The translations under genes were made by a program, and so were the position numbers. Below, piece by piece: positions 1-12,078 of a stretch of DNA of 64,000 nucleotides. How positions within the stretch are numbered: the first letter of the stretch is position 1; the number at the start of each line of letters is the position of its first letter. The stretch lies in assembly GCA_001566295.1 (NCBI GenBank), contig KQ964249.1, forward strand, positions 992,001 through 1,056,000. Direction: 5' to 3'. Under the pieces are notes generated by a model, which was not told the DNA's origin, searched no databases, and worked only from the letters and a program-made list of their open reading frames with translations. This stretch comes from Microdochium bolleyi (Eukaryota; Ascomycota; Sordariomycetes; Xylariales; Microdochiaceae).

Positions 1-1
1 C

Positions 2-376
2 GTGCTCTTCGCCGCGGGCCAGTTCCTCACGGGCTGGACCGCGTCCCCGGAATTCCACTGGATCGCGCCCGTCATCGGGCTCGTCATGACGGGCCTCGGC
101 TTCAACACAATCTTCCAGTCCGCCCTCAACTACCTCGTCGACACGTTCCAGATGTACGCCGCCAGCGCCATCGCCGCAAACACCTTCCTCCGGTCCGTCT
201 TCGCTGCCGCGTTCCCCCTCGTCGTCGGACCCCTGTACAGGAACCTCGGCGTCGGCCCCGGGTCTAGCATCTTCGCTGGTATCGCGTGCCTGCTGATCCC
301 TGTGCCTTTCGTGTTTTACGTCTACGGCAGGAAGATCCGGGCCGGGAGCAAGTGGAGCAAGGCCAGTGTATGGTAG
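2..376 (+). CDS. MFS transporter, C-terminal fragment (DHA1-type drug/polyamine exporter)
   Basis: The last 124 codons of a gene cut by the left window edge. The frame is open from base 2 and ends at TAG 374-376. Four hydrophobic stretches read as the final transmembrane helices of a 12-TM major facilitator. The segment NYLVDTFQMYAASAIAANT followed by FLRSVFAAAFPL is typical of the C-terminal half of fungal DHA1 multidrug/polyamine H+ antiporters (TPO/FLU1-like). The protein ends in a short basic cytosolic tail (GRKIRAGSKWSKASVW). A TTG/TTC microsatellite follows the stop (about 380-418). The substrate cannot be told from this part. The family call is firm; the drug/polyamine subclass is inferred. 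Confidence 0.85.
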   Translation: MLFAAGQFLTGWTASPEFHWIAPVIGLVMTGLGFNTIFQSALNYLVDTFQMYAASAIAANTFLRSVFAAAFPLVVGPLYRNLGVGPGSSIFAGIACLLIPVPFVFYVYGRKIRAGSKWSKASVW

Positions 377-1189
377 TGCTGTTGTTGTTGGTGTTGTTTC
401 TTCTTCTTCTTCTTCTTGTCATTGGGAGCGGCGAGCCTTCTGTTCTGTTATATATTTGTCAGCATAGTGTAACAACGGCATAGTTGGTCTATCAAGAATG
501 TGTGCATATTTCCAATCCGCTGGCGAGTGATACGTGAGCCAAGAGGCCCAAGCATTCGGACAAGATGCGACATCGCCAGGAACATACTCCGGAGTACATG
601 AGGGGCCATAAGTCTGATGTGTTGGGATGTCAAGTCAGTGCTTTTTGGCGTACAGATGTCTCTTTGGATGTAGAATCCTCAATGTCGAGGTTGTACTCTG
701 GTGGTCCGCATTTCCCCGTGCCCGCATCACAATTCGATCAAGGGCAACTGCAATCCACGTTTGCATAACACGGTCCGTGGCGGTCCATGGTCAGGGCGTA
801 ATCTCCTAATCCTTGTGGTATACATTTAGAAACTAATACTATGTATTGAAACATTATGAAGTAATGGACCACGCTCCATGTCGTGGGCCGTCATAGAATA
901 TATAGATGTGAAGGGAAGCCCACGGGGAAAACAAGACCCAACGCGGCTTCATGTTGCCGACTTATGCAGGACCAGAAAGCTGGGTGCGACGAACACTTCG
1001 TCAGCTTAAACCCAGAGTACGCCTTTTTGTTGGGAGATGCCTTCCCGATACCCAAAAATCATGTGTGTGCCTGTGAAACTCCTGTGCCCTTGGCACTTAT
1101 GCAATGCTGAAAGCTTCTTTGCTTTCGGTGCAGCCAAATGCTCCATGGAGCAGGCTGTGCCTTGTCCAAGCTCATTTCTCCTTGGCAGC
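377..1189. other. Intergenic, convergent 3' ends
   Basis: About 0.8 kb between the stop of the MFS gene and the stop of the coiled-coil gene on the other strand. It holds a TTG/TTC simple repeat just after the MFS stop. Only short frames without family features occur here. Both 3' untranslated regions should lie in this stretch. Confidence 0.7.
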
Positions 1190-4100
1190 TTACGCCTGGA
1201 GGGTCTTGAATTTCTCCTCGAATGCCTTGACCTTCTCGGCCTGGAGCAGCTTCTCGAGGCGCCGGGTGTCCCTGACTGCGGCCTCACGCTCCTCCTGGAG
1301 CTGGAGAACCTGGATCTGGGCCTCGTTCATGCGGCTAACAACTTGCTGCATCTCCTCGTCGGCGTCGGTGAGCGAGTTCTCGAGCTCGGCGATGCGTGCA
1401 CGAAGGTTATCGATCTGGAGATCGTCCTTGAGGCTGACAGCCTCGCCAGAGGTCGTCATGCTGAGACGGGGGTTCTTGGATCCCTGGCCGAAGAGTGGCG
1501 ACTTGGGAGACTTGGACGTCGCCGACTGGCGAGCTTCGCGCATGCGACGGAGCTGCGTGCTGTGGGTTTCCTTGAGGTTCTGCATCTCGTCCTCGTGCCG
1601 TGCAAGTCTCTCTTCCGAGGTCGTCTGGCACGCCTCGAGCTTGTCCTCTAGGTAGCGCATGCGCGCCTGCATGGTAGTAATGCGCTCACGGTTCGCGTTG
1701 TGCTCGGTCTCGCCACTCGTCACCGTCTTCTCGATACGGTCGCGGAGCGCGTTGTTGGTAGCAAGCTGCTGGCGAACCTGGATGGCGAGCTCCTCAACGC
1801 GACGCGCCGACTCGCTCAGCTCGTCGGCAAGAGCTTTCTCAGACTGCATGTATTCGCGCTCCTTTTCTTTTAGGGCGCACAGCTGAGCCTGATACATCGA
1901 GGACTCTTGCAGAGCAACACTGCGCCCGGACACGACCGAAGCAAGCGAGATCTCTAGCTTCTCCATAGCTAGCTTGGTCTTCTCGTCAGACGTCGAGCCC
2001 GCCTCGAGGGTGCGGATCCGCTCTAGCGCGTCAGTATACGCCTGTTGCAAGTCGCGGTATGCGCTCGTAAGACTCTCGGATGTGACCGGGTCAAGCGGAG
2101 TGTCACTGCCACTGCTGGCGCGAGCGAAAGCTTCGGGGATGAGAATGTCTTTCTCATCGAGGAGGCTGCGCAGTGAGGCGATCTCTTGTTGAGCTCGGTC
2201 CAGGTCCATCTTAAGACCCACCAGACCTTTCTCAACCTGCCACTTCTGCTCAATGGCTTCCTCGGAACGACGCCGAAGGACCGCGATCTCATTGCGCAGC
2301 CGTGAGACCTCATCCTGGAAGCCCGCCTTCTGCGGCGAGGAGCTGAGCAGACGGTCACGCTCCTGCTCGAGAGCGCGGACCTTCTTGTCGTTCTCACGGT
2401 TCTGGAACTCCTGGCGGTCGAGCAGAGCCTTCAGAGCCCGGTGAAGCGCATCACGCTGCTCCTCGACGTCCTTAAGTCGCTCAGAGAGCTGATCGCGCGA
2501 CTCGTTGGATCTGACAGTTTTGGACCGGGAGAGTCCACCGACGCCCAGAATTGAGGCAGGGCGAGCCCTCGCGCCGGTGATCGAATTCGAGCGGGACAGT
2601 TGAGGGGAACTGGTGCCGCCCTCTTCCGTTATGCTCTGCATCGACTTGGAGTGCTTGAGAGATGTGTTCTCCTGCTTGAGCGTTTGCAATTCTTGCTGCA
2701 TCTTCGTTGTCTCATATGTCATCTTCTCGGTCTCAGCGGCCTGGCCTTCCAGACCTTCTACGCGCGCCCGGAGGCTGGGCACGACCTCGTCGCGGAGATT
2801 GTCGCGCTCATTGGAGGTATTCTCGAGCTCTCCCCTCAACGCGGAGAGGAGGTCTTCGAAGTTATCCTTCACCTTGCGCTCCTCGGACAGCTTACGTCGA
2901 AGGGTTTCGCAGGTAGACTCGAGTTCTCTGACACGATCGCCAGCATCGAGATTGTTCATCTGTGCAAGATCAATCTGCGAGGCTTTCTCCGACAACTGTT
3001 TGATTTGCTTATCGAGCGCAGCCCGTCTCGCGCGTTCGTCTTGGAGTTTATCTGTCAGTTCGAGCCTGATTTGAGCCTTCTCCTGGTCGGCTCTACGTTG
3101 GATTTTCTCAACTTCCTCCCGTGACTGGTCATATTCGCTGAATTTGGCGGAGCTGTATCCAGAGTCGGAGAAGTAGTCGCTTGTTCTCTTGTTGGCCGTA
3201 CTAGTCGGGTTGTCCCTCTCGGCTTGTAACCTGTCAACAAGGTCTTCTAGGTCCATCTCACGTCGAATGGACGCAGCCAATTCGACGGAGATGGCCTTCA
3301 ATTCGTCCTCCATCTCTTCAAGTTGGGCCGCCGTCGACGAGCCGACCGGCGGCGTGGCAAGATAGGACTCGCAGTATTCGCGGGAGCTTGTTGAGCCGTG
3401 GAGTGCCTTTGGCGTCTCGAGAAGTCCACTAGTGTTCCTCGACGAGTCATCGGAGAAGCTAGCGGACTTTGAAAGCTTGAAAGGCGAAGGCAATGGAGAA
3501 AACGTCTTCTCAGAGTTCTCGGCGCCAGGTGTTGCTGGCGATCCCCAGCCGAAAAAGGTGCCGAACTTTGAAGAGGCTGGTGACTTGGGCAGGGGCTTGT
3601 CTGTGTTAGGTGGGCTTAGACTGCTATTTTGTGCTGCAAGCTCTGAGCTTTCGTCCTCATCCGATTTGAGATGAAGATGTGGTGGTGTGGATTTCTTCGT
3701 GACATGTAATGACATAGTCTCTGCGCGTTCTTCTATGACTGGGTCTGTATCGTACGAAGAGTCGCTACCGTAGCCGTCGAGGATATTATTGCCTGGCGAG
3801 CTGTCTTCCTTCTCGTCTTCGTCGTCACTGAGCAAGTGGGAATAGCTGGGAGAGTCGCTCCTGGTCGCGGTCGATGTTGCCAGCTCCGGCTGGTAGGTAT
3901 CGTCCTTGACTGGGGCCGGCTGTTGAGTGTTGCCGCCTTGAATTGCAAGCCCTGGGGCTCGCGTGTCGGCAGCAATGGTCGCCGGTGTGGGCGAAACGGT
4001 ATGGGAGCCTTGGGTGTCGGAGGCAGGGCTATAAGAGAGGATGGCAGTGTTAGTATGCACAAAATCCAGCTCGGGTGCGGCTCAATCTCCCTGGCAGCCA

Positions 4101-4647
4101 GCGGCAGTCGTGCGGATTGTGAAGCAATGAAACACTTGACTCACCCTTTGGTGTCCTGCGACGGAGTGACGTGGGGGGTTAGGGCTGGAGGTGTTGATAT
4201 CCCCAAGCCAGCGACCGCGTCAATGGACGTTGTTTTGGGGAACTCATAGACCGTCGGGCTGTCGACGGAGAATGAGCGAGAGAAACGCTGGACAGGGATA
4301 GAAGCAGCCGAGTCGCGCGACGACGAGAGATAGCTTCCGTGAGAGTACCGTGTGGCTATGGGCGAGGCCGTCGAGGAGACGGGCTTGCGGCGGATGGGAC
4401 CGCTGGGTGGCCTTTCGGGCTTGGAGGAGCTGTCGAGGGCAAGCTTCCGGATGTTTCGAGAAGAGGACGGGTCAGGGAGGGCAGCGTCGTGTGACAGAGG
4501 GTCGGCAGCGTGATGGAGGGGGTGGTGGTGGTGAGGAGGAGTAGGGGCGGCGGCGACATGAGATGAAGCACGAGAAGTCTCATCGACAACGCCCTCGCGG
4601 GTCAAGGGACCGGGCCCATCGGCCGGCAGCGACGGGTGCCCTGACAT
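1190..4647 (-). CDS. Long coiled-coil protein, 1113 aa, function unknown
   Basis: Two exons, 4647-4145 and 4028-1190, joined by a 116-bp intron with donor GTGAGT, branch ACTAAC and acceptor TATAG. The codon is split 2+1 and the frame is kept. I start at the ATG at 4647 (MSGHPSLPADGPG). Roughly residues 1-400 are disordered and Ser/Pro-rich, with a His-rich patch (HHHHPLHH). From about residue 410 to the end it is almost continuous heptad-rich coiled coil (for example LRRKLSEERKVKDNFEDLL), broken by a short Ser/Arg-rich linker (about 640-680). The conserved block ISVELAASIRREMDLEDLVD opens the coil. The layout fits a cytoskeletal, spindle-pole or septum scaffold, but that is inference from shape only. 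No enzymatic or membrane feature is visible. The coil runs to the last residues (EKFKTLQA). Confidence 0.85.
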
Positions 4648-7282
4648 CGGGAGCTCTGGCGGCACGGGGGCCTGTTCGGAGGGCTGGAGCTAGCACTGGA
4701 TGTTGCGCGCCCGCTAGCAAGCCGACTTCCAAAGGGCAGACAATCTGGCAGTACGAGGCGCCGGGCGAGGTGTCTTGGAGTGACCTGAGGAAGACTCGAC
4801 AGGAGGCGGAAGAAGGTCACGAAGGGAACCTGGGAACCGTCACGGCCGGCGTGGGTGATGCGGCTATCACGGTCAGGAGGCGCCAGGGTGGAGGCCTTGG
4901 CAGGCACTCAAAGTGGATGTGCCCTGTGGTTGGCTGGCCCCCGTTCGAACCTTGGCCTGTGCCTGGTAGCGGTTCCTGGGACGCTATACCGCTTTCTGAC
5001 TAGGGTCTCGACACCCCCTGCGCCTGCCCTGGCCAGTCCTGAGCGCGACGGCGCCCCCTCAGTGGCTGCAATGCCGCGAGCCCCTGCCCATCGTTGCGCT
5101 TGCAATTTCAACCCCACGCCATCCCATGGGATGGTGACCGGTGCTCCATTTCCTGAGCCTCCACCACTGCCACCATTCATAAACCGCCCTTCATGGGCGC
5201 TCAGGGGCCGCCTGGGCTTATCAGTTGGCCCCCAGATCGAAAGTGCCATGCGCTCGTCTTCATTCGATGCCAGCAATCAATGGCCGACAAGTGCACAGCC
5301 AATGCCCTCTATCAAACCCCGGATCAATGCGGGCGACCTCTGCTGCTGATTTGATGAGGCACAGTCGCCTTGCTTCGCGCTACCCAACCAACAGCACTGC
5401 CGGTATATCAGGTTGGCGCGGTCTCCCAGAGAGTCCTAATAGCACGTGGGGATGCGTAAATTAGGGGTCTCTTCTCGCCTGGGCCCTCAAGATGATGACA
5501 GGCCTAGCCATATCGCGCCCCGACACAGAAGATCCCTCTTGACCTGGCCATGTCCCGCCCAGGGCGATCCTCGAGCCCATGATCGACGAATGAATCTGCT
5601 AGGACTGGAAGAGGCAATGCGCCGCCTCGCTGCAACGTTGTCATCTGGCCGGCGCCTTCTTGCGTTGCTTCGCAAGGGCAACAGCTCCAGCACCTGACAA
5701 GGCTGCGAATAGGCCTTGTGCAACTAGTCATGCCCTATCTAGGGCACGTGAAGAAAGGAGTACATCGAGTGACTTGTCTCGCGAACTGATCTTGTACTGC
5801 CATGCGTTCGGGCCTCGTCTTGATCGACATGATGCGCGAGCACTGATCACGAGGTTATCGCTCAGCTCCGCACATGTCTCGAATCTGGTTAACGCAGCTC
5901 GTGGTGGCGCGGTGGTGGCGCCAACCGCCGAGGCGCTGTGCATCTCTGCAAGAGTCGTGCAAGTGAGCTTTAAGGCCAGGGAGGCCCCTTTGTGGTCTTC
6001 CCTCTGCGCTGGGCCCGCTGTGTACGCAGGACAGCATCTGGAATGCGGGACGGGCGCGAACGAGAGCCCATGGCAGACTGGGTACCTACGGTAGGTAGGC
6101 ACGAGTCGTACGCGAGAACACTGCGAATGTGGTGGCGTCACTGCTGATTACAAGAGCGCTTGTGCGATCCAATGAGGCTGCTGACGAGCAACGCAATGTC
6201 TGTCAGCTGTGCAGCGCAACCCCAGTCTGGCAACAATGGAAGACTCACCAAGCAGAACCAGGACGACGATTGGCTGTCGAGGCCCCAAACGGGAATGACG
6301 GCGACACGCAGGCGCTCCAGTGTCTTCCAGGGCTGCCAAGGAATCTTTGGCCATGCAATGTCTTGCTCCAAAAGGCTCCGAGAGTCGCGCCCCAAGCCTC
6401 CGCGCCCCTCCCTTCCTGCAAAGAATGCGGCAACTTTAAATTGCATTGCAGAGCGCAGCCGCCCGGCCTAAGGACGCTTCTAGTCCACTGCGAGGAGTTG
6501 GCGAGTCGACACTTGTCAGGTCTAGCGCTGGTGCTATTTGGAGAGCCGGCTGGAGGCAGGGACCAGGTGGGCGGATATTAATGATGTCGGTGTGCAGGTG
6601 AGGACGCGTCCTCTTTGACATGACAGCAATCTATCGAGATTGCACCCTGACGATCACGGCAGTTCATTGCGATCCCCAAGCGACCACTGCTCGGTGACGC
6701 TCTTCACGACGACCGATTGCCCTTATGTCAGCACGGCTGTTCGAGCCACAATTTTCTGCCTCATCTTGCATCTGGTGGCTTGCGCTCGAGCTGTCACTGA
6801 AGACGGGAAGCGTTGACTCCTCCAGGCCATGCAATTGCTGAAGGGAGGCACGTTCGGGGATGTGAAAATGTGAATACGCTCAGCAGAAGCATCCCTTCAA
6901 CCGAGAGTTCTCAGCAGAGTTCAAGCCCTTGCCTCCAGGGCCGATATTGTTCCCTTGCTCCCCCAGTCTGCACGCAGTCAGTACAATAGGGTACGACACA
7001 CGGGTAGAAGCCGAGGTGTCCTCCACAATTGCCAACGGGTGCGTCTCTGGGGGCAGACAGGCTGCGATGCTCACACCACCTGCCAGCATCGAAGCAAAAG
7101 TGACAGCTTCGCAAGCCAAGAAATGATCAAATCGCGAACCAGCGGGGGTGCCACTTCGATGCGAGCACGTTGCACACCCGCAGCTGCAGCCGCCAGGCCT
7201 CGCTGAAGAAGGGTCAATTAAAAATAAAAGGCGAAAACAACCCCTGCACCTTGCAGTCTGCAGCGGGTAAGCCAGTTTGCCA

Positions 7283-7293
7283 GGGGGGGGGGG
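7283..7293. repeat. Homopolymer G tract (11)
   Basis: Run of 11 G in the gene-free stretch upstream of the coiled-coil gene. It may be a slippage-prone site or a base-calling artefact. Confidence 0.8.
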
Positions 7294-8060
7294 AAGCACT
7301 CTGGGCAGGGCTGGAAACGAAACACTTCCTGGTCCATGTTTCGAACCCGAGGTTTCGTTTCAGGACAGTCTCTGGGGAATGGGTTGCAGCTCGTCAAGTT
7401 TCGGGAAAAGTCTACTCCGACGGGGTCGTGCGAGAGTTTCGAACAGGCATATCACCGCGTGATGGTGGAAACTCGAATGAGCTCTCTGCTCAAAGTCTTG
7501 AAAATATGTCCTGGCAGGCCTACTACAAAGCAGCAGACCGGCATAACGTGATGGGAAGGTTTGCAACTCGGCCGCAGCGCACGCGCGCGCATCTTGGCCG
7601 GGGCAATTGATTGTGTTCGCCAAAAGCCAACCGCCGCAGTGACGTATCTTGGCGACCGTTTCGTGCGCTGGAGACGACGTGCAGTATCGATGAAGAACAA
7701 GAACAAGATCCAGAACACCGTTCGGCAGCGTCTCTATCCACCTCGGCGAGCACACATCGGGTGGTCCCATCAAGATGAACTCGCCAGGTAGAGCAGTCTC
7801 TCTTCAGGATGCGGTCAGCCAAGCAACACAGCTCAGCATGTCGCTCGCAATCTACCCGATGAGGAATTCTTGCGGCACATCCAGAGGCTTGTACATCTGC
7901 GTAACTGGACTGTGTCTTGTCCTCGGCACGTTAGCGCGGCGGTTCGGGATACATAAAAAAGCCCAAGATCGAAGAGAAGAGTTACGGACCTGGCAGACCT
8001 TGTTCGGAGTTACTGAAGCATCAACATGGTAACCATGGAGGATATACAGCAAAGCACTGT

Positions 8061-8070
8061 CCCCCCCCCC
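8061..8070. repeat. Homopolymer C tract (10)
   Basis: Run of 10 C, flanked by T and A, in noncoding sequence. Confidence 0.8.
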
Positions 8071-8865
8071 ACGGTCATCGCAGATGCGCGCTCTGAGCTT
8101 GAACAGGCTTCCGCTGTATTAACGAAAACGTTGCAGCTTCTTCCGGTACCACCCAGCATGATGCGTAGTTATCCTCTTCCCCCCAGGGAGCTTAGACGCC
8201 GAATGGTGGTTGTATTCGTGCCATGATCAAGTCTGCCCTCGTTCGATTCTGCGTGGAGGGTTACAAAGCTCTACATGGCTGTGTGCGCGTGCTTATAACG
8301 AATCTTCCTTGCGAACTATTTCGCGGCTGGATTTCGAACTCGACCCGTCTCTAGACGCCACTGGGCCCTACATATCTGCGATAGTGCAGTCGTCCTGGTT
8401 CTTACTGTCGCGTTGCTACTGTTTTTCACACCCCATGCAGTCGCATGTTGAGGTTTGTAGGAGAGGAAATAGCATCTGCTTTGCATCATATGACATAGCT
8501 GCCATGTATTCAATCACACAATCTGTTGTGTGTTTCCTTGCTATATACCTCGTGACGTATATGTACATCTAAGCAAGCACATCTCTCTTCCTTCGAGAGT
8601 GCGGTCCTCTGTCGTGATGGAAATGATAGATCGGTTAAACATCATGATGCTCCGTATAATACGCCTGCGTAAAGTGACCCTGTGTCCACCCAGGAACGCC
8701 TATAATGGGCGGTGGAAAAAGAAGAACGCCTGACCAGTATGCAATGTAAAATGAATGAGCGTGTGGTATAGACCGTTTCGTAACGTCGTGAAAAGCGTGA
8801 TAATGGTGCAATGCCGAGTTGTGATGATGTGGAATCAGGTATAGCAGAGAGCAGCGAAGTACACC

Positions 8866-9309
8866 TCAGCGCAGGAACGCCCCGGGCATCTTCGCATCCC
8901 GCATCTCTGCGGCCCTCGGGGACGTCGGCGACGCCGGTGGGGACATTGGCGAGCTGGGAACAACGGCGCTGCTGCTGCTCCTCCTCCCGCCGCCGCCACC
9001 GCCGCTGCTGCTCGTCCGCGATCCGGTCGGGCTGGGCCACTGGTTGAGGGGCTTCTTCTCGTCGACGGCAGATCTGCTGCTCCAGAAGCTGCCCGTCAGT
9101 GTGCGGGAGCTGTTGCTGCTGCCGTTCCTGCTGTGCTTGATCCGGCGGCCCTTCTCGACGTCCCAGTCCTTGTGGGCATCGAGGGGCTTGACGCCGAAGA
9201 GGCGGTGCCAGTTGAGCGAGAAGAAGAGGATCAGGCCGAGGATGCAGACGACGCAGACGATGCCGACGACCAAGCCGATGACGAGGGATTTGGCGAAGCC
9301 GTCTTCCAT
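8866..9309 (-). CDS. Small single-pass membrane protein, 147 aa, unknown
   Basis: Start chosen at ATG 9309 because the hydrophobic anchor begins directly after MEDGFAKS. Residues about 8-31 form one strong transmembrane helix rich in Val, Ile, Leu and Cys (SLVIGLVVGIVCVVCILGLI). A conserved-looking juxtamembrane block follows (NWHRLFGVKPLDAHKDWDVE), then a disordered Ser/Gly/Pro-rich tail with SP/TP sites (PMSPPASPTSPR). The short N-terminus and the basic residues after the helix suggest a cytosolic tail. Single exon. It stands alone, with more than 4 kb free on the left and 2.7 kb on the right. I do not recognise the family. A real gene is likely because of the clean anchor plus amphipathic block, but there is no homology support. 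Confidence 0.6.
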   Translation of the reverse strand: MEDGFAKSLVIGLVVGIVCVVCILGLILFFSLNWHRLFGVKPLDAHKDWDVEKGRRIKHSRNGSSNSSRTLTGSFWSSRSAVDEKKPLNQWPSPTGSRTSSSGGGGGGRRSSSSAVVPSSPMSPPASPTSPRAAEMRDAKMPGAFLR

Positions 9310-11347
9310 GGTTCTAGGTTTTGCTTTGTTTGATGATATGCAGTGGGTTGTGATTGTGCAGTGTAAGGGTCCCGGATAAAGTGTGAGGCAGGAGCAGCTC
9401 AATGTAGGCGCGAGAAAGCTGTGTAAGCGTTTTTTTCTCTAATGTGTGCAGTCGATGTTGAGTCTGTCTTCTTGACTCGTTGCTCTTGCAGTGTTCTCGT
9501 GTTGCGACAGGTAGCCTGACAGAAGCCTCCAACCAAGCGAAACGAGCGCGGCTGTGTCTGATATGAGACGTGTACTGAAAAATCTCCGGATGGTCCGGGG
9601 TCGGGGCCAGCGGGACGGTGCAGCCCGCGAAGGGTCCCCCTTCTTATGAGAACTGCTCTGCATTCCCGGGAGACGCAGCAGCGGTTCCATGACGAATGCC
9701 GAAACGGGCGCCGCGACACCGATGATGCAGGAGCGGGTATCCGCCAAGCACTTGAATGGATCGCAGAAGTGGACAGTCGAGACAGCTGCACAGCGGCAGA
9801 CCCTGGCAAGACGTCATCCTTCCAGCGCTTCCGGCCCTTAGCGCTCCCGCAGTGCGGCTCCCTGTGGGTATCGTGCTGGTTGTGCCCTCCACACCCAATC
9901 GTGCCCTGTAGCGTCACCCGGCCTGCGACTTGTATCACCCACGACTGGGCCCGCGCAATGTCGACGTTGGCTCATTACTTGGACCGGCGCAAGTGCAACA
10001 CGCGTTCAGAGACCGAGCCGCTGCCGGTCCGGCCGATGACAGCTCGGCCATCCCCCCCAGCCCAGGCTCTCTGAGCCGCATCGCATCCGCTTTCCCATGC
10101 AACTCAAATCCGATGACGACGACCAGCATGATTGATTCCACACGGCTCGGCACGCCGGCTCGTCAATACTCACAAACCTCGACACCCGAGTCGAGTCCTT
10201 GCCAATTCCATGCTCGCCTGTCCCGTGGCTGGACACGCGACCCCAGATCTTATCCTCCTCCGGCCTGCCCGGCAGCCAAGCCTGGCGGTGCCAACCACAC
10301 CGGAAAGGGCGTCAGAAATACCAAGGGCGCCCAGATGTGGCAGCATCACCTGAATAATGCCCACATGATGGCGGCCTGGCAGTGGGCGTCGCCGACTTTG
10401 CAGCCCGTCCCGACCACGTGGGCGGTGCCACGACGTTGGACCCCGTCACCGTGTTAGTGGCCTGCACCCATGTACGCTACGCTGCAACCCCGGCCGTTGT
10501 CTGCCTCTCCACGATCCGATATATCCGGCCTGGCCGCGACCCTTTCATACCTGCTTCCCTGCTGTTGAGGCCTGGCAGACGTCGTTGGGAATCTTCTGTG
10601 CATCCTAGGCTTCCTTGCGAGAAACAAGAAACCAGAGTCCCTGATGTTTCTTCGGCGGAACCCCGCACTTTTACCAGGATGCCCACAACGACTGACGCTT
10701 TGACATAACCCAGGGACTGTGCTGCCATCCTGCCGAGCCCTGCTTGTCTTTGAGGATCCGTCGTCTACGTGCTCATGCATCCATGGCGTCCTGGGCGCTA
10801 GTGCAAATAGTCTGGCATGCACGAGCAACCATTACCTGCGAGGAACTACCACAAAGCTGCTCAGCTCCTGACGACAGGCTGAAGCAATGCTGCATGGCAT
10901 ATCCCAGACTCTCTCCACTACTACTGTTAGCATTTCCTTTCGTGGTGGTGGGGAGGGCGGGCCATTGCATCAGAAAGAGCTGATCTGCTCCGTCCGCACG
11001 CACATCATACGTGTAGATCAAGTCCCCTCCGTGACCCAGGCGTGAATCATCCAGCACAATTTCAACGTGCAGAAGTCACAGCCAGCCGTCGGGGCTCCTC
11101 TGCTGCTTGCGGTCCTGCCACAAATCTGTGTCGTTGACTATTTTCCCAGTCTCTTGTCCAGTGCCGAGAGAAAACTCGGTACCCTTCTGTAGTGGAAAGC
11201 CACAGACCCTCCAACCCGGCTAATTCTTGCCGAGCACAAGAACGAGTGGTGAGGTCGGCCAAGCCCACTGCGAGTCGTTCACGTTTTGGTCGCTCTTCTT
11301 ATTCTTTTTCTTGCGTTTTCTCGGCGGGGACCCGCACCGCCGGGCTT

Positions 11348-11355
11348 TGACGTCA
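11348..11355. promoter_or_regulatory. Perfect CRE/ATF palindrome TGACGTCA
   Basis: Eight-base palindrome matching the binding site of fungal Atf1/CREB-type bZIP factors. It lies just after a pyrimidine-rich tract and about 2 kb from either nearest start codon. One such 8-mer can occur by chance, so its role is unproven. Confidence 0.3.
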
Positions 11356-11820
11356 CAACTTCACAACCCCCCACCCCCATTTCTCCAAAAATCTCCAAAT
11401 CTCGTCTAAACCGCCGTGATTTCTGGAAGTGTGTGTGTGTGGTCTCTAGATAATTAGGAGCGCACGTCAAACTAAGATCAGCTGATGGTGTGAAAGTCCA
11501 CCACAATGCTCCCCCGTTGAGGACAATTGACTTACTTGGCAGACGGGTTTTTGGTTCGCAGCTGGTCCTTCCCCGTTCGGATGTTCAAGGCAACAGGGCA
11601 GGCAGACAGACAGGCAATGGTGCGAAACACCTATCGCTGAATCAGCAGAATGACGACCAATTGCGTCAAGCAGGACTGGGCTTTGGTGCACACAACATTA
11701 ATTCACATGACCATGATCCGCCGGCCTTCGGTGGTGGTGGTAGTAAGCATCAACCTTTGAAGTGCAGAACGACTCGACTCACACCCTCGTCGCACCTGCT
11801 AATCTCAGGCATCAGAGTGC

Positions 11821-11840
11821 TGACCTGACCTGACCTGACC
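11821..11840. repeat. Pentamer tandem repeat (TGACC)x4
   Basis: Four perfect copies of TGACC, followed by the near copy GACTTGAC. Noncoding, downstream of the hexose transporter gene. Confidence 0.75.
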
Positions 11841-12078
11841 GACTTGACATGGCACGCCATTCTCCGTCGTGGCGGGTGGCACATGCGGGGAAAGGGACCA
11901 ACAGCACAGTAACTGTTCACATGTTTTCTGGGCGAAAGTCCATCAACTCGGGTGAATACAGCGCTTGTGATGATTGGTATATGTGCAACTGAAAACTATA
12001 GAAAACAAAGCAGCTACTACTTGTACAAGACCATGCAAGAAAAGGTTCTTTTACATTCGTGCTTCGGTGCTGCATTAT

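Larger units (their letters stand above)
4648..8865. other. Gene-free stretch, 4.2 kb
   Basis: No open frame here has a recognisable domain, good start context or consistent codon bias. The frames overlap on both strands and shift every few hundred bases, as expected for noncoding GC-rich DNA. It includes the promoter of the coiled-coil gene (above 4648), an 11-G run at 7283-7293 and a 10-C run at 8061-8070. It is not AT-rich, so there is no sign of repeat-induced point mutation or a decayed transposon. Confidence 0.55.
9310..12078. other. Gene-free stretch, 2.8 kb
   Basis: Holds the promoter of the small membrane protein gene (right of 9309) and the 3' flank of the hexose transporter gene. 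Visible elements are a CT-rich tract near 11286-11325, a palindromic TGACGTCA at 11348-11355, a GT microsatellite near 11430-11442 and four copies of TGACC at 11821-11840. No coding region can be supported. Confidence 0.55.

Noticed and set aside
5660..6581. Open frames of about 145-150 codons on the plus strand (5660-6094, 6129-6581)
   Set aside because: No domain, no splice support, frames on the opposite strand are equally long; composition typical of noncoding GC-rich DNA.
7330..7360. GGTTCGAAAC-like tRNA B-box on the minus strand
   Set aside because: Flanking bases do not form a T-arm stem and no acceptor or anticodon stem can be drawn. The same applies to TTCGAA sites near 4945, 7436 and 8331.
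9399..9938. 179-codon minus-strand frame upstream of the small membrane protein
   Set aside because: Arg/Ser/His-rich mixture without motif; more likely promoter and leader sequence.
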